Below, piece by piece: positions 43,079 to 54,942 of a DNA stretch of 64,000 bases. The stretch's first letter is position 1. Each line of letters opens with the position of its first letter. The position numbers were made by a program, and so were the translations under genes. This DNA is from Enoplolaimus lenunculus (taxonomy: Eukaryota > Nematoda > Enoplea > Enoplida > Thoracostomopsidae). The stretch is taken from contig JASANG010001337.1 of NCBI GenBank assembly GCA_030248215.1, forward strand, positions 1-64,000. Direction: 5' to 3'. Under the pieces are notes generated by a model. That model searched no databases. It had not been told where the DNA came from and was given only the letters and a program-made list of their open reading frames with translations.

Positions 43079-43618
43079 GGGCTCATGTATAGAACAGGGT
43101 CGGAATACTGTAAGTTTCAGTGACTTGATTTTAATTCAGAATGAGTTGAATAACTCAATCTGAGTTAGGACTCTCAGAACTCAGAATTTTGAGTTCATTC
43201 GATTCATTTGAAGTTAATTAACCAGCCCACCCAGAGTCAATTCAACTCAGATTGAGAATCAAATCAACTAAGAGTTAGTTAATGCTTACTGATATTAATT
43301 AACCAGCCCACCCAGAGTCAATTCAACTCAGATTGAGAATCAAATCAACTAAGAGTTAGTTAATGCTTACTGATATTAATTCAGAAATATGCAACTCGCG
43401 AGCTGAAGTGATTAATCAACTCATTTGAATTTACAGTGAACGTTTTCTGGCGGGACTGTAATATAGTACTCTTAAGCTTTAGACTAATTGTTTTGCTTAG
43501 GCTTTTAGGCTTAGACTTAGACTTTTCGTTTTGCTTATTCTTATCCGTAGGCTTAGGCTTAGACTTAGGCTTAGGAATATGCTTATACTAGTGTTCCGGC
43601 CCTGTACTATACATTGGC
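43079..43618. mobile_element. TTAGGC-carrying element split by another element
   Basis: The left end GGCTCATGTATAGAACAGGG at 43079-43107 and the remaining body from 43437 (ACGTTTTCTGGCGGGACTG, then TTAGGC units, then CCGGCCCTGTACTATAC) are two halves of one first-family copy. Confidence 0.75.
43108..43436. mobile_element. GAGTTGATT-type element nested in the previous one
   Basis: It opens CTGTAAGTTTCAGTGACTTG and closes CATTTGAATTTACAG. An internal 81-bp segment starting ACCAGCCCACCCAGAGTC occurs twice in tandem (43221 and 43302) and is virtually identical, so the duplication is recent. Confidence 0.8.
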
Positions 43619-44835
43619 GACGTCAGGTGCTATTTTTTGTCACAATTATGGCTATAAATTGTCATTTTGAATTATAGTTTAATTTTTAATCACTGGTATA
43701 GAATTAATAAATAAAAATTAAAAACATATTAAACGTATCAAACCGTAGCGTACGGAAAATTTCGGATTATATGGGTCCGGCACCTAAAACCGTCTGAAAC
43801 TTTGGATTTTTAAGACCAAATTGATCAATCCTTAACAACCTTTAACAATGAGTCATCGGCTCAGTGTTGTTACTCGACAGATATGAATTCAGATTTGTAA
43901 ACTGCGGCGTTCCGGACCCCTTTTATGTTGTTGGGAATCTTAAATAACATACAACCTTCAAAAATGAATCGTAGACGATTGAAAAGTTTTTTTTTCAAAC
44001 GACGTCAATTTCACGTTAGCATATTCCCTAAAAAGTTACAAAAAGATATTTGGAATTTCCTTTCAAATCTCAAGTACAAAGAACTTACGAACCAGGGTCA
44101 TAGCCAGAAGGGTCTTGAGACGAACCCAGTCCCTGTTTGTGATTTTTATCAAACGGTTTTTACGAAATTTTTTCATTTGATAATATAAAAAAAACTCTGT
44201 TTTAAACTTTGAAACAGCTTAAACTTGCTTTTATTTCCAAATTTCTGGCTATGATCATTGAAATTGAAAAAGTTAAGTGAAAATAAAAAAACCGAGTCTT
44301 TAAATAAGCAATGTCGCGTGCACTGGTTTATCTGAGTGGAGTCATCCAATGATCGACCCTTCAACAAGGACCAAACACAAAATTTTGTGCTGATAAAATG
44401 TAAATTTGTGTCTGCTACAATTTCGTATTTTGAAATTTAGTCTCAGAACACGTGGGTAGGCTCATCTCGATTTGTTGCATGTAGCGAGCGCAATGCACGG
44501 CATTGATAAGAAGCTACTTACGGTACACAAAAGGTCGGCTGTATATCCGGATGCCATTCCAGTAGTAAATGACGGTATTACATTCGTCATGATTCCATTG
44601 CACTGCAAGCAGCAAAGAAAAATTGAAACTCGGCCTCAACAAAACAGAAACTGAAATAAGGCACCATGTCGGCCCCCTGACCCACCGGTACATTTACCCC
44701 TGATTTACGAATGGCCCGAGTATCCCACGACCCATTGTTGGTATACGTGGTGTAGATGTGTATGCGCGTGGTGTATGTAATGGTAAGACACATGCATACA
44801 CGTGCACAGGTAGCGCTAGGAAAAATTATGATATT
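43619..44835. other. No gene supported
   Basis: Frames at 43925-44188 and 44472-44654 (plus) have basic, protein-like stretches, but no splice sites or family resemblance were found. GTGTGTATGCGCGTGGTGTATG alternating purine-pyrimidine sequence lies in the region 44740-44815. Confidence 0.4.
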
Positions 44836-44908
44836 GGCCGCGTGGTGTAATGGGTGAGCACGCTTGACGCGCGAGCGAGAGATGCGACATTCGATCCCCG
44901 TCGTGACC
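44836..44908 (+). other. tRNA-like sequence, probable SINE head
   Basis: 73 bases. The acceptor ends GGCCGCG and CGTGACC pair at six of seven positions, GTGT/GCAC could form the D stem and CGCTT/GAGCG an anticodon stem. The B box is ATTCGATCCCC. The T stem does not form and the anticodon loop lacks the usual T33, so it is probably a tRNA-derived repeat rather than a functional gene. Confidence 0.45.
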
Positions 44909-45463
44909 GTATGTTTCGGAAAAGCTAAGGAGAAAAACAACGTATATTCGCAGTACTTCGGAGAAAATGGTGGTCCGGATCGTGCAATTCTGACACCCAT
45001 CACTCAAGTTTCTTCTCAATTCGGCAAGTTAGTTTAAAATGCTCTTAACAAATGTTCGAAGATTAAATTGACCTCCGAATTTATTTGGCCATATACGTAT
45101 AAGTCTAAGCCCCAAAAACCAGTAATTGTGAGTTGAAGGTGCAAGAACATTTCTAGGCATCAAGTAAAATTTTAGTATGTCGTTTACAAACCAAAAATAT
45201 TTTGCATTATCCGTAGGCATTACACCCCTTTTTTCGGAATTGTTAGGAGGGGCATAACACAAAATGTTATGATTGCTCGAAAAAATTTGCGAAGTGCGAC
45301 AAAGAGCTCTGTTGGTCAGAGCCCCTGCCATCTCCTTGTTCGATAGTCGTGGCCCTGATTAATATTACAGTGGGGCTGCGGTAAAACAATAAAGCGATTT
45401 TCAGATTCTAAAAATATATCTGAACGACTTAAGATGTAAACACACTTGATTCATATACTAATC

Positions 45464-45699
45464 GGCCCATGTATAGAACTCGGCCGGAACAGTGGCATAA
45501 GCATATTTCTAAATCTAAGCCTAAGCTTAAGCATAAGCAAAAGCCTAAGCCTAAGCTTAAGCCTTAGCCGCGTAAGGATGAGCCTATTCCTCAGCTTAAG
45601 TCTAAGTCTAAGCCTAAGCAAAAAAGTTTGTCTAAAGCTTGACCGGACACAATTACAAACCTGCAGGAAAACGTTCCGGCCCTGTTCTATACATTGGCC
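45464..45699. mobile_element. TTAGGC-carrying miniature element, first family
   Basis: The ends are GGCCCATGTATAGAACTCGG and CCCTGTTCTATACATTGGCC. Two CCTAAG arrays are separated by GCGTAAGGATGAGCC. Confidence 0.8.
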
Positions 45700-45936
45700 T
45701 ACAAATCAATAGCCAGATGGGGGCCAGGGGTGCTCTGTTTTCCCTCTACAAATTTTTGTACGGCCCTAGAAAAGATTTCGTTCCGTTTAAAAGGTTTGTT
45801 ATTTCAACTGAATGCACCAGCTAACATTGTTTTACCCTACGCTTAGGTGGTTAAGGTGGCTACTGGTCTGCACGGCCTTGAGGTATTAGTATAGCACCTC
45901 CAACTCTGAATGAATAAATGATTTTCATGGTATTTT

Positions 45937-46204
45937 AACCCTTTCTCACGTGAATATTTGCAATTTCACATGAGATGTATTTCATGGTGAGATTCGAACC
46001 CCGGTCTTACGGGTGGGAGGCGTTTACGATAACCACTGAGCTAAAGGAGCTTGACGCTCGAGCCCGACGGGGCTCTCACGTCTTGTGGAGATTTAACAAT
46101 GCGCATATATGTTATAAATGTTAAACACTGCTCTCACAGTGTGTATATTGCTCGTACATTATTGTATTTAGTTGCTCATAGTATACTCTATGTGCGAAAG
46201 GGTT
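45937..46204 (-). mobile_element. 268-bp tRNA-carrying miniature element
   Basis: The outer ends AACCCTTTCTCACGTG and TGCGAAAGGGTT form a short inverted repeat. On the minus strand, bases 46050 to about 45980 read as a tRNA-like module: A box TTTAGCTCAGTGG, an anticodon region GCCTCCCACCC like tRNA-Gly(CCC), and B box GGTTCGAATC. Acceptor pairing is absent. About 155 bases of unrelated sequence lie upstream of the module. The second copy (22159-22426) has the same length. Confidence 0.75.
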
Positions 46205-46780
46205 ATAGATACTCAGTAAGAATTTTTTCATTATAGTAAATTTTTACATGTTTCCTTACCGATTCTCGTAGAGAGCCTTCGGGAAACGAAACACAGAAAT
46301 AATCGTGTAACAAGCCGACCATAGCAGTATTCGCATCAGCGTTGGTCACAAATCCATTAAGCCATGCAACACCCATTTGGCAACCATAACAGTTCGGTGA
46401 TAACGCCTGAAGCCGTATTCTCAACTGCATATAGCACCTATCATCAGTTAGTAATAGATTTTCAAACAAGGCAACTGCAGTCTCTATCTGCCGATATGAT
46501 ACATCGCGCAGTATAACAGAGGAAATTTAAACGCAATAAACTATGCTACATTTTAAGCTAACAACAGTGTAACTTAATTTTGAATTCGTATTATCATCTG
46601 GCTGTACGAACTGTCGAAAATTAGTTATAGGTTTTCAAACGAGCTATACTGTAGCAGTTGTTGAACTGCCATTTCACACAGTTTCATGGTAATGCAAAAA
46701 TGTGCTATATTTTGAACCTAAATTCAAAAATTACATATATGTATACAAAATTGAAATTAAAATTTATTATTTCACATTTA

Positions 46781-46995
46781 GGCCCACGTAAAGATCAGGG
46801 GCGGAACGTATTTCTGTGAGACTACAATAGACCAACTTTAAGCTTTAGACTAATTTTTTTTGCTTGGATTAAGCTAATGCTTAGGCTTAGGCTTACGAAA
46901 ATGTTCATTTTTACGCTTAGCCTAAGGTTTAGGCTTAGGCTTAGGCTTAGGAATATGCTTACAATACTGTTCTTCCCCTGTGCTTTACATTGGCC
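46781..46995. mobile_element. TTAGGC-carrying miniature element, first family
   Basis: It opens GGCCCACGTAAAGATCAGGG and closes CTTTACATTGGCC. Two TTAGGC runs are separated by AAAATGTTCATTTTTACGC. Confidence 0.8.
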
Positions 46996-47458
46996 GACAT
47001 TTACGACTTATACAGTGCTTATCAATAATAATTTCAAAAACTGCTGAATATATCTGAAGATATCCACGAAGCCTCTGTAAATGCACAAACAAGCTTAGCC
47101 CTCAATGTGATCTCTGTTACAGTGTATAGCAGAGTGACCCCCGTATTCTCCAGCGAAAATGCTTGCAATTCTACCAGTGCGAGTGCAAAATTACCCCAAT
47201 CTTTGCGGCATTTGGTCTTTCGCTTTGAAGTGCAGTCATTATAACTGGAGGTTCGATACCATCTGATTGTCTAATAAGTTGTTCTGCTAAAATAAAATAT
47301 AGCTAATACAAATCAAATGTATAAAAAATTTCAGCAAAGAAATTAATCACTGATCGCTATAAATAAATTATTGATATTTGTCTTTTAAAACACTTAATGA
47401 AAAGGGTTCGCAAATAAATCAGGCGAGAAACCAAACGCAATTTATACACTAAATCATC

Positions 47459-47678
47459 GGCCCGTTTTCTCAAATGCATATAGCCAGTATCATTAGTTAG
47501 TAACAGGTTTTTATACTCGCTAACTATTGCAGTTGTTGAACTCAAAATCAATACAGGAGTAGAGCAAGTCGTATGTGAAAAATGTGCGGAATGTGGAACT
47601 CAAACATTCACTGGTTGAAAAGTTACAAGACCTTCACCAACTGGTGATAGTTGTTGCACACATTTGAGAATACGGGCC
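47459..47678. mobile_element. GCCCGTATTCTC miniature element, complete copy
   Basis: The ends are GGCCCGTTTTCTCAAATGC and CACATTTGAGAATACGGGCC, inverted, with CAGTATCATTAGTTAG and CCAACTGGTGATAG inside them. Partial relatives are seen at 46410-46640, 55889-56064 and near 56490. Confidence 0.75.
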
Positions 47679-47721
47679 ATGATACTAAATTTTGGTTTTG
47701 ATTCCTGTTGAAAGATAGGAA

Positions 47722-47935
47722 GGCCCATATAAAGATCAGGGGCGGAACGTTTTTCTGTGGCACTAAAATAGAGTAAGCTTAGGCTTTAGACTAATTTTTT
47801 TGTTTGGCTTAGGGTTAGGCTTAGGCTTATTATTAGGAATATGCTCATTCTTACGCTTACGCTTAGGTTTAGGCTTAGGCTTAGGCTTAGGAATATGCAT
47901 ATAATACTGTTCCGCCCCTGTTCTTTACATTGGCC
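47722..47935. mobile_element. TTAGGC-carrying miniature element, first family
   Basis: The ends are GGCCCATATAAAGATCAGGG and CCCCTGTTCTTTACATTGGCC region, inverted. Its interior closely matches the 46781 and 52534 copies, forming a subfamily that says AAAGATCAGGGGCGG instead of ATAGAACAGGGCCGG. Confidence 0.8.
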
Positions 47936-48748
47936 GGTAAGAATTGGCCAGCTGCGTTAACTTTTTGTATAATGCGACAACATGGCCTTCCAAATATATA
48001 CAGCCAAAACATGCGTGTATTAAACATTCAATATTTACCACGTTTTGACTGGATTTTGTCAAGGTCAGAACGTATTTCCTATTTTATACTTAAATAAACA
48101 TTTTTTTGAAAATTCTGGCAAAAATTATCTTCCAGCATCAAATTAATGGTTAAATTTGATGGCTTCACAAATATTTTTAGGACAAAAATGATACAGTGTC
48201 AGCTCAATGCAGTAGTTCAACTAAACAAAATGAAATTTGAACTTATGAGCCGTTTACATTGCGACATTTTCAGTCTGAGGGTTATGCTAATACTTTTGTT
48301 GACATCCGGCGCCGTCCGTTACCGTGCGGTATCGTACGCAAATCACTAAACGTACGATAACGTATGGTACGAATGATGACGGAAGGCACCGGACGTTATT
48401 GTAGCACAACCCTTATCAAAGATGATGGTGAAATACACTACTATGCTGGGTCGCGGCTAAGGTATCAAATCCTTAAACCTGTGAGATGGATCCTCTGTTT
48501 GGTATCATTCAGGAGCGCAGCTGCTGAATCAAAACGAAGGCACATGTGCCTGAATGTACCACAAAAAACGATAAGACAGATTAAACAGGAGTAATGTGAA
48601 GCTTAACTTGAATTTCACCCAAGGTGCTAATTTTTTGCGACATCGTATGGCGGATCGGGTTTCCAGGAGTCCCAGGTACCTCGGCAGCTAAGTAAAGGGA
48701 AGGTAGTAGCCGCAACACGATCCCTATGAACCTATAATCTGACACCGG
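47936..48748. other. No gene supported; GC-rich repeat at 48300-48410
   Basis: GACATCCGGCGCCGTCCG, GCGGTATCGTACG and the facing ACGATAACGTATGG and GGCACCGGACG phrases make a foldback related to 38868-39075. A short frame at 48364-48594 overlaps it. Confidence 0.45.
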
Positions 48749-49000
48749 AACATCTGGTTAAAAATACCTATAGCTGGTTTAATAGTAGTTTTGAGCATTT
48801 CAATTGCGTTTGCATCTCTCGGGCAGACAGAAATTGCGCTGCAGAGTGATTTGGCATTGTGCTGTGAAAGCGCGCTCATAACTGCAGGAACGAACAGTGC
48901 TACAGACGTTGTACATTTTGATTGCCACTCGACAGTCGATAAAGATGAGCAAAACTTCGATGCAGACTTGACCTTAAAATTTAAACAGTTTAAAATTTAA
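48749..49000 (+). CDS. Possible exon with a membrane helix, unrecognised
   Basis: The open frame reads a hydrophobic segment (AGLIVVLSISIAFASLG), then a soluble stretch with LALCCESALITAGTN and VVHFDCHSTVDKDEQ before an AT-rich end with stop at 48998-49000. It could be a signal anchor plus ectodomain with a Cys pair. No start codon or acceptor could be fixed. Confidence 0.25.
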   Translation, partial: NIWLKIPIAGLIVVLSISIAFASLGQTEIALQSDLALCCESALITAGTNSATDVVHFDCHSTVDKDEQNFDADLTLKFKQFKI

Positions 49001-49370
49001 AATAATTAAAATTAAAAATTCAAAAAAATTTTCAACCAAATCCAAAATTTACAAACTTCTGAAATATGTAAAATTTTAAAAACTAATAAACAATTTATTA
49101 ACTGTAAAATTTTTAAAATTTAAAAATATAAAATTTAAAATAATATTTACAAATATTTATGGGCCAATTTACTCAAATTCGAAAAGGAAAAAGCATTTCC
49201 AAAATGCACGACAGGTTTTATTTTAAATATTTTTACCGGGTATACGTGGATGACTTTACACGCGTACTACCGTATGAACTAAATTTGTTTTGATTAAGGG
49301 TAAAATTTCGTATTAGGCGGTGGTCCGCTTGACAAGAAAATTAGGCAGTAGATACATCCCTCTGTCCACC

Positions 49371-49612
49371 TTTGAAGTTTTGGTCACATTGCGACATTTT
49401 CGCGGAAAATTTTTGGCATCGAGCAAAAACTGCAACCACCTTGACTATAGTAATGATTAAATATAAAAGTGGTTTCCAGCCCCCTACCCTCCTTTGAAGT
49501 TTTGGTCACATTGCGACATTTTCGCTTAAAATTTTGGCGTCGAGCAAAAATTGCAACCACGTTGACTATAGTAATGATTAAATATAAAAGCGGTTTCGAC
49601 CGCACCGATCTA
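49371..49612. repeat. Two tandem 122-bp repeats
   Basis: TTTGAAGTTTTGGTCACATTG starts both units (49371 and 49493). They share ATTTTCGC, CGAGCAAAAA and GACTATAGTAATGATT. The phrase CACATTGCGACATTTTCG also appears near 48255, hinting at a wider family. Confidence 0.9.
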
Positions 49613-49826
49613 TACTTTTGATTCTCAACTTTTACACAAAATGATTTGCGCAGAACAAACACATTTTTGTTAAAAATACTACAATAAAATTCATACAAAA
49701 GCGTACGTAAAATTATCCAAAGTAAGATAATGGTAATATTTTATATGTTTTGTTACAGCACTCGTACATGTCTGTCTAAATAGAAACCGGGACTTGAGAC
49801 CTTTTAACTAACCGGCTGGAAAAGCG

Positions 49827-49898
49827 GGTTACGGGTGGTTTCGAACTAGCGACCTTCTGCGTGTCAGGCACACGCTGTCACCACTGTGCCACGTAGCC
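49827..49898 (-). other. tRNA-like sequence resembling tRNA-Val(GAC)
   Basis: 72 bases, the length of a tRNA. Acceptor halves GGCTACG and CGTAACC pair at six of seven positions. A box TGGCACAGTGG, anticodon loop CTGACAC with T33 and anticodon GAC, and B box AGTTCGAAACC are present. D and T stems are weak and no CCA or clear T run follows, so a pseudogene or SINE head is more likely than a working tRNA. Confidence 0.5.
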
Positions 49899-50067
49899 TG
49901 CCTCCCCAACTACTTTATCGTCGAATATATGTCGACCGTATGCTACAGGCAAGCATACAATGTAGTGCAATGCACTTGCATATGCACAAGGGCAAGCATG
50001 TTTCACAGTACAAAACATTTCGTTTTTAATTTACGCCATTGTGACTCAAGAGTTACCTCAAATTGTT

Positions 50068-50930
50068 ATGCGGGGTTCACGTTATAAATGGTGCAGCTGG
50101 GTCACGTTTTTCACGTTCTATATGTTGGGTAAAATTTTGTCTGCGAAGTAACCCAATATGATATTTCAAATATAGTGGTTTTCTGCTAACATCACGTATC
50201 GGTCACGTTTTGCCTTTCAATATCATATGATATTTTCTATATTATCTGTCAATATATGGTCATGTTAAAAATGTCTACTGAGTGAGTTGCATAACTAGGT
50301 TTGCGTATGGTGGAATATCATATGTTACTAACAGACATATGCCGTTAGTGTCATATGATATTACAAGACAATGTAAATTACAACACTAATATAATATAGC
50401 GGGAAATTTTAATTTTGGCAGAAAATTCATAATTTGGAGGGAAAATTAAGTTTTTGGCGGGAAAATTCAAATTTTGGCAGGAAATTCAAATGTTGGGGAA
50501 ATTCAGATTTTGGCGGGAAAATTAAATTGTGACGCGAAAATTCAAAATTCGGCGGGAAAATTCAAATTTTGGCAGGAAAATTCAAATTTTGGCTTGAATA
50601 TTCCAATTTTGCGGATTGTCTTATGATACGTCTTAAACTACATAATGCAACAACATACGATACTTCAAATTCGTTTTGCTGAATATCATGTCTTTGCTGT
50701 TAATTTGGAATATCATACGATATTCACCAATATGTCTGATTGTGTCACGTGACATTCGAACACTTGTATGTTGAGATAACCTGTGTACCCATGGTTTGTA
50801 TAGCAATATCACATGATATTCGACTTTTGTCTGTCCGTAGCATATGATGGCAGCAAAAATTAATGTTCATGTCGAGTCATCATGTGAGAAAACACGATCC
50901 GACTGTCCCAGTTATAACGTGAACCCGCAT
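50068..50930. mobile_element. Solo CATATG palindromic element
   Basis: The ends are ATGCGGGGTTCACGTTATAA and TTATAACGTGAACCCGCAT, inverted. The interior repeats CATATGATAT, CACGTGACATTCG and CACATGATATTCGAC. It is homologous over its right half to the centre of the giant palindrome (2880-3893), though diverged. Confidence 0.75.
50395..50620. repeat. Tandem GGCGGGAAAATTCAAATTTT units
   Basis: About ten units of 20-25 bases, each AATTCAAATTTTGGCGGGA with variations, lie in the middle of the CATATG element. The unit is close to its own inverse at AATTCAAATTTT. Confidence 0.85.
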
Positions 50931-52533
50931 TGTATAAAATGGGACGGCGCGATTTTGAAACGGCAGCGATGTTAACATAGGCCAGTTTTTCTATGACGTA
51001 AATTGGGTGCAATTACGTCAAGTAATTGGATTGACTACAATAATTGAGACGTACGCCATCGTACCAGGCTATCTTTGTTTTTCAGTAGCATATCAACTTG
51101 TTGCGTGCAAATATTGCATAATTGCAATTCGCGGCCAACAGACGCTGGACTTGCATGAACCGCAGCTAAAATATATATAACACTCATTTGTGTACTTATT
51201 AATTGGTCAAAATATCTCGTTTATAAACTTTCAAAATAGATTTGCTTCAAAAGTATTCGAGATATATTTTCTTAAACCCCAGACTCGACTGTGGAACGCA
51301 TAAACCATCGCTGCTCTACTATATAAATATACAATGCTGCATAATGAATGCATACTCAAGCAAGAAAATTTTTTACTCTAACAGGCATGTATTTGTAATA
51401 TGACCCAAATTGAATAGTCCATTAACCCCAATTAAGCGAGCGAGATGGGGGTAATAAATGCCGATCGGTGGTCCATATTTTGAGCCTAAATCAATAGGAC
51501 AGAATTCGATTGATAACTACAACAGTGAATAATATGTTGTCCATTGACAAGAGTGTTCACTAGGGTAATGTATCCGAATGTATTCGGCATTTTGCTTTTC
51601 GACCTCCTGCTCCCTTATACGTGTAAATTTCAGGCCGATAGAAAGAAAACCGTTACGAGTTTGTTTGGCAATTTACATACTTCGGTTGTGTTCTTAGAGA
51701 ATGATGCTGTTCTATTAATGTAAGACGTCTTTAGCTTGCGACATTGAATTGTTCATTGACCAGAAAATAGGTTTGGGTAAGTCGAAAACGCAACGAGTAA
51801 ATAAATTGTCTTAATATTTCAAGACTGTTAATACTTCCCAATTTTGGAGTCGGTTTTCATGGCAAATCTATGTTTTTATTTCAAACATATTTGCGTTATA
51901 TTTGAATTCACCAAGAACGGAGCCGGATTGAAAATCGTGCATTTCAAATTGCTCATCTGGAGCTAATACAGTGCCTTGTTTATTTTGAGTTTTAGCTTAT
52001 CGTGTTTACACCATATAGTTTACATCGCCATCCCGATGCACGCTCCTCGTTAGTGGACATTGGTCCTGGTAATGATTTTAGTTTGGTTGCTGTATCAAGA
52101 CATAATTTTTTAAATTTTAGACAATATTTCTTTAATATAAGACAATTTATGTTGTGTGTAGTTTTCATACTCTTGCACCATCATCAACTCTTGATAACTC
52201 TAAGTACATATTAAATGATATTTATAGCAAGAAAAAGGTGACTGGCATAAAAAGTCAAAGGTGTGTAATGAATAACAGTTCGTAAACGCATAGCAACAGA
52301 GTACCTTCTGAAGAAGCGAAATAAGTATCAGTCAATCACCCCCTTATTCTATCACTATAAAGTACACAGTATTTGAGACTTTACCTATATCAGAAGTCTA
52401 AAGATAATCTAAAATTCATCACATTTCTAGCAAATTATCAATACAATGGTAATTCAGAAGTTGATTTCATTAGCAAAATTAGGTTATTCCCCGTAACGTT
52501 GGCAAACTTTCGCTTAAAAAGCTTCGGTTAATT
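50931..52533. other. No gene seen
   Basis: AT-rich. AAGACA/TGTCTT phrases at 51810-51860 and 52095-52150 match the 28530-29165 cluster. 52250-52375 is a decayed end of the TA-flanked CTGTAGTGACCC family. Confidence 0.45.
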
Positions 52534-52752
52534 GGCCCATCTAAAGATCAGGGGCGGAACATTTTCATGTGGGACTAGAAAAGAGTAAGCTTAAGCTTTA
52601 GACTAACTTTTTTGCTTGGCTTAGGCTTAGGCTTAGGCTTTGGGTTGGGCTTAGCAATATGCTCATTCTAACGCTTAGGCTTAGGCTTAGGCTTAGCTTA
52701 GGCTTAGGAATATGCTTATAGCACTGTTCCGCTTTTGTTCTTTATATTGGCC
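52534..52752. mobile_element. TTAGGC-carrying miniature element, first family
   Basis: The ends are GGCCCATCTAAAGATCAGGG and TTGTTCTTTATATTGGCC. Three and five TTAGGC units lie inside, separated by GCAATATGCTCATTC. Confidence 0.8.
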
Positions 52753-54057
52753 TGTTAACTAACGCCCTTGATCTGAAAGAAACATTTCTCGTAAATTAAT
52801 ATCTATAAAAACGGTTACTTACCTAAAACTGCAACAAAAACGCACAAAATTTTCATATTAAACAGTTTTAAATTTTGGTTAATTGCAAATGCAATTTGTG
52901 CACGCAACGCGTTATTGCAATCTGTCCAAATAACCAGTCAATTTGCTGCCATTGCACCCTTTTTTACTTTGAAAGCTTTTAGTTTTTAGCTTTTTAGATA
53001 GCCAGATTAATAATTAAACATATAAGCTGATATTCAGCATATTTCACAATTATTGATTCTGAGAGAGGGTGTCATGTCAAGTTACTCAGATACGTTCTGA
53101 CCAAAACTAATTACGACCCCTCTTACAAATGAAATATGGCAGGCAAACTTGAGTTTCGCTTCACTCAGAACAGACACTTTTTGAGGATAATTAATAGGGC
53201 GGACGTAATATTTTAATAATGAAGGTGTGTGATTTAGGCAAAATAGGTGTTCAAGTTATGATTTGGTCAAAATTTTATACATGTGATTGTTTAATACCAA
53301 ATTTGAGCTCAGGGCTTAAAGTTACAGACAACTCATGCATAGGAACCTATTGATTTGCAGGAACAAACCAAGATATCCCTTCGATGTTTCACTGGTCTAT
53401 TTTAACTCGGCAGTCATCAAAGTATCCGGGTTCTGCTACGTCGTATTTTTGTATAAAGTTTGTTTACGTAAAGGTTTACATAAAATTTATGACGAAGCTA
53501 CCGCGGCAATGTTTCGATATTGAAATACAAAAATGCCTAAATTATACCAGCGGTTTTTGCTAATCTATTTTGTAACCCGCCAGATAACAATATTTTTTCT
53601 TTGATTTATTCGTGCAATCAATAATTAAACTGGTCAAAGTGGTTGCAAAATTTACAACGGAAACATCTCAAAGCATTTCAAGCTGATTTATGTACATTTT
53701 GTTATATGTACAAGTTGCAGAAATATACTTTACTAGTACACGTAGTTGCACACTTGCGCAACTGGATTAAGGCTTCTCCGGCTCTAAGCTAAATTGTTGC
53801 CTGGGCCCTCATATTAAGTGTACGAAATTAAAAAACTGCTTTTTGAAAAGCTGTAGTGCTTTGCAGATATATAAAACACATCGGAAACGGCAGGTATACT
53901 CAACGCGTAGTCTTAAATTGCATAACAAGCATAAATTAAAATCTCTCGGAACGCTGCTCAAAATACGTATGTGGGGCGTTCCAGCTTTAATGTATAGATT
54001 TAACTATAACGGTGCTCAAAATAGATGCGTATGTTAGGCGTTCCAGTTTCGCTAATA
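52753..54057. other. No complete gene; one exon candidate
   Basis: Mostly AT-rich unassigned sequence. The only candidate coding piece is given separately at 53361-53523. Confidence 0.4.
53361..53523 (+). CDS. Possible terminal exon, unrecognised
   Basis: A TTGATTTGCAG acceptor precedes a phase-2 frame reading NKPRYPFDVSLVYFNS, VSGFCYVVFLYKVCL and HKIYDEATAAMFRY to a stop. The composition is protein-like, with a possible short membrane helix. No upstream partner was found within the window. Confidence 0.3.
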
Positions 54058-54310
54058 TCAAGAGTGGATAATGCGTACTTCAGCAAGAGAATGCAACAGT
54101 GTACATTCTGTGTAGGAAAGAATGTACCCGGCAGGCATTGCGTTTTTGACCGAACCCCTCTTGTTTAGAGGTTAGTTCAATTTAGAGTTATTGCATGTGA
54201 CAGCGACTCCTCCTCAAAATAACGGGGGTGGGCCAAAACGCAACGCCGGCTGGCACATTTTGTATTATGCGGAACGCCAAAAGTTGCATACTCTTGTACC
54301 ATGTACTCTT
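54058..54310. mobile_element. Dispersed relative of hairpin block B
   Basis: AGAGTGGATAATGCG, CATTGCGTTTTTGACC, AACCCCTCTTGTTTAGAGG and GTGACAGCGACTCC match the order and wording of 6970-7190. A shorter relative is at 54780-54900. It shows that block B is an independent repeat. Confidence 0.6.
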
Positions 54311-54942
54311 GCTGATAAAATGATTTAAAAATAATTTTGCTGAAATTAAAAGAAACGCCAAAACACGGTTTTTATTTTATTCTACGCAGAAACAAATATG
54401 TCAGAATGAATGGGGTTGATGGAGTCATTTCTCTTCTTTTCTGCCCACAGAATTGTGGGAACGCATGGGAACGTAGTTGTAGTCTATACTCTCTGCCTAA
54501 AATTAAAACTAACAAAACTTCTAAATTGCTTGTTCACGTAGTGTCAGTCGTGTTGTTGTTGTTGTTGTTGTTGTTTTTTTTAAAATTATTTTTCACGAGA
54601 AAATAGGCGTCGGTCTAAAAAGCCATTGCTAAAAATTCAGTAACGTTAGCGTGAGCTAAGCTTGCAATTGCAGTGGTTGTTACAGGTCAAATATAGCATT
54701 TCAAACATTGTGTTAGCTAACGAGATTTTATTATGAATGCGAACTTTATATCATTACCATAGTTCAGTGTCCTTATAGGTCAGTTCTATCATGAGTGGAT
54801 GATTATTTTTGACAAAACTATGCAACTGGACACGTTCTGTGCACAAAACAATGTATCCAGCTCACGTTGCGTTTTTGGTCTGCCCAATATTTCGGATGGT
54901 AAACAGAGCAGGTTTCTTGAATTTACGCATGTTAACTAATTT

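Noticed and set aside
44587-45003. 138-codon minus-strand ORF
   Set aside because: It runs through the tRNA-like repeat at 44836-44908 and has no start or splice support.
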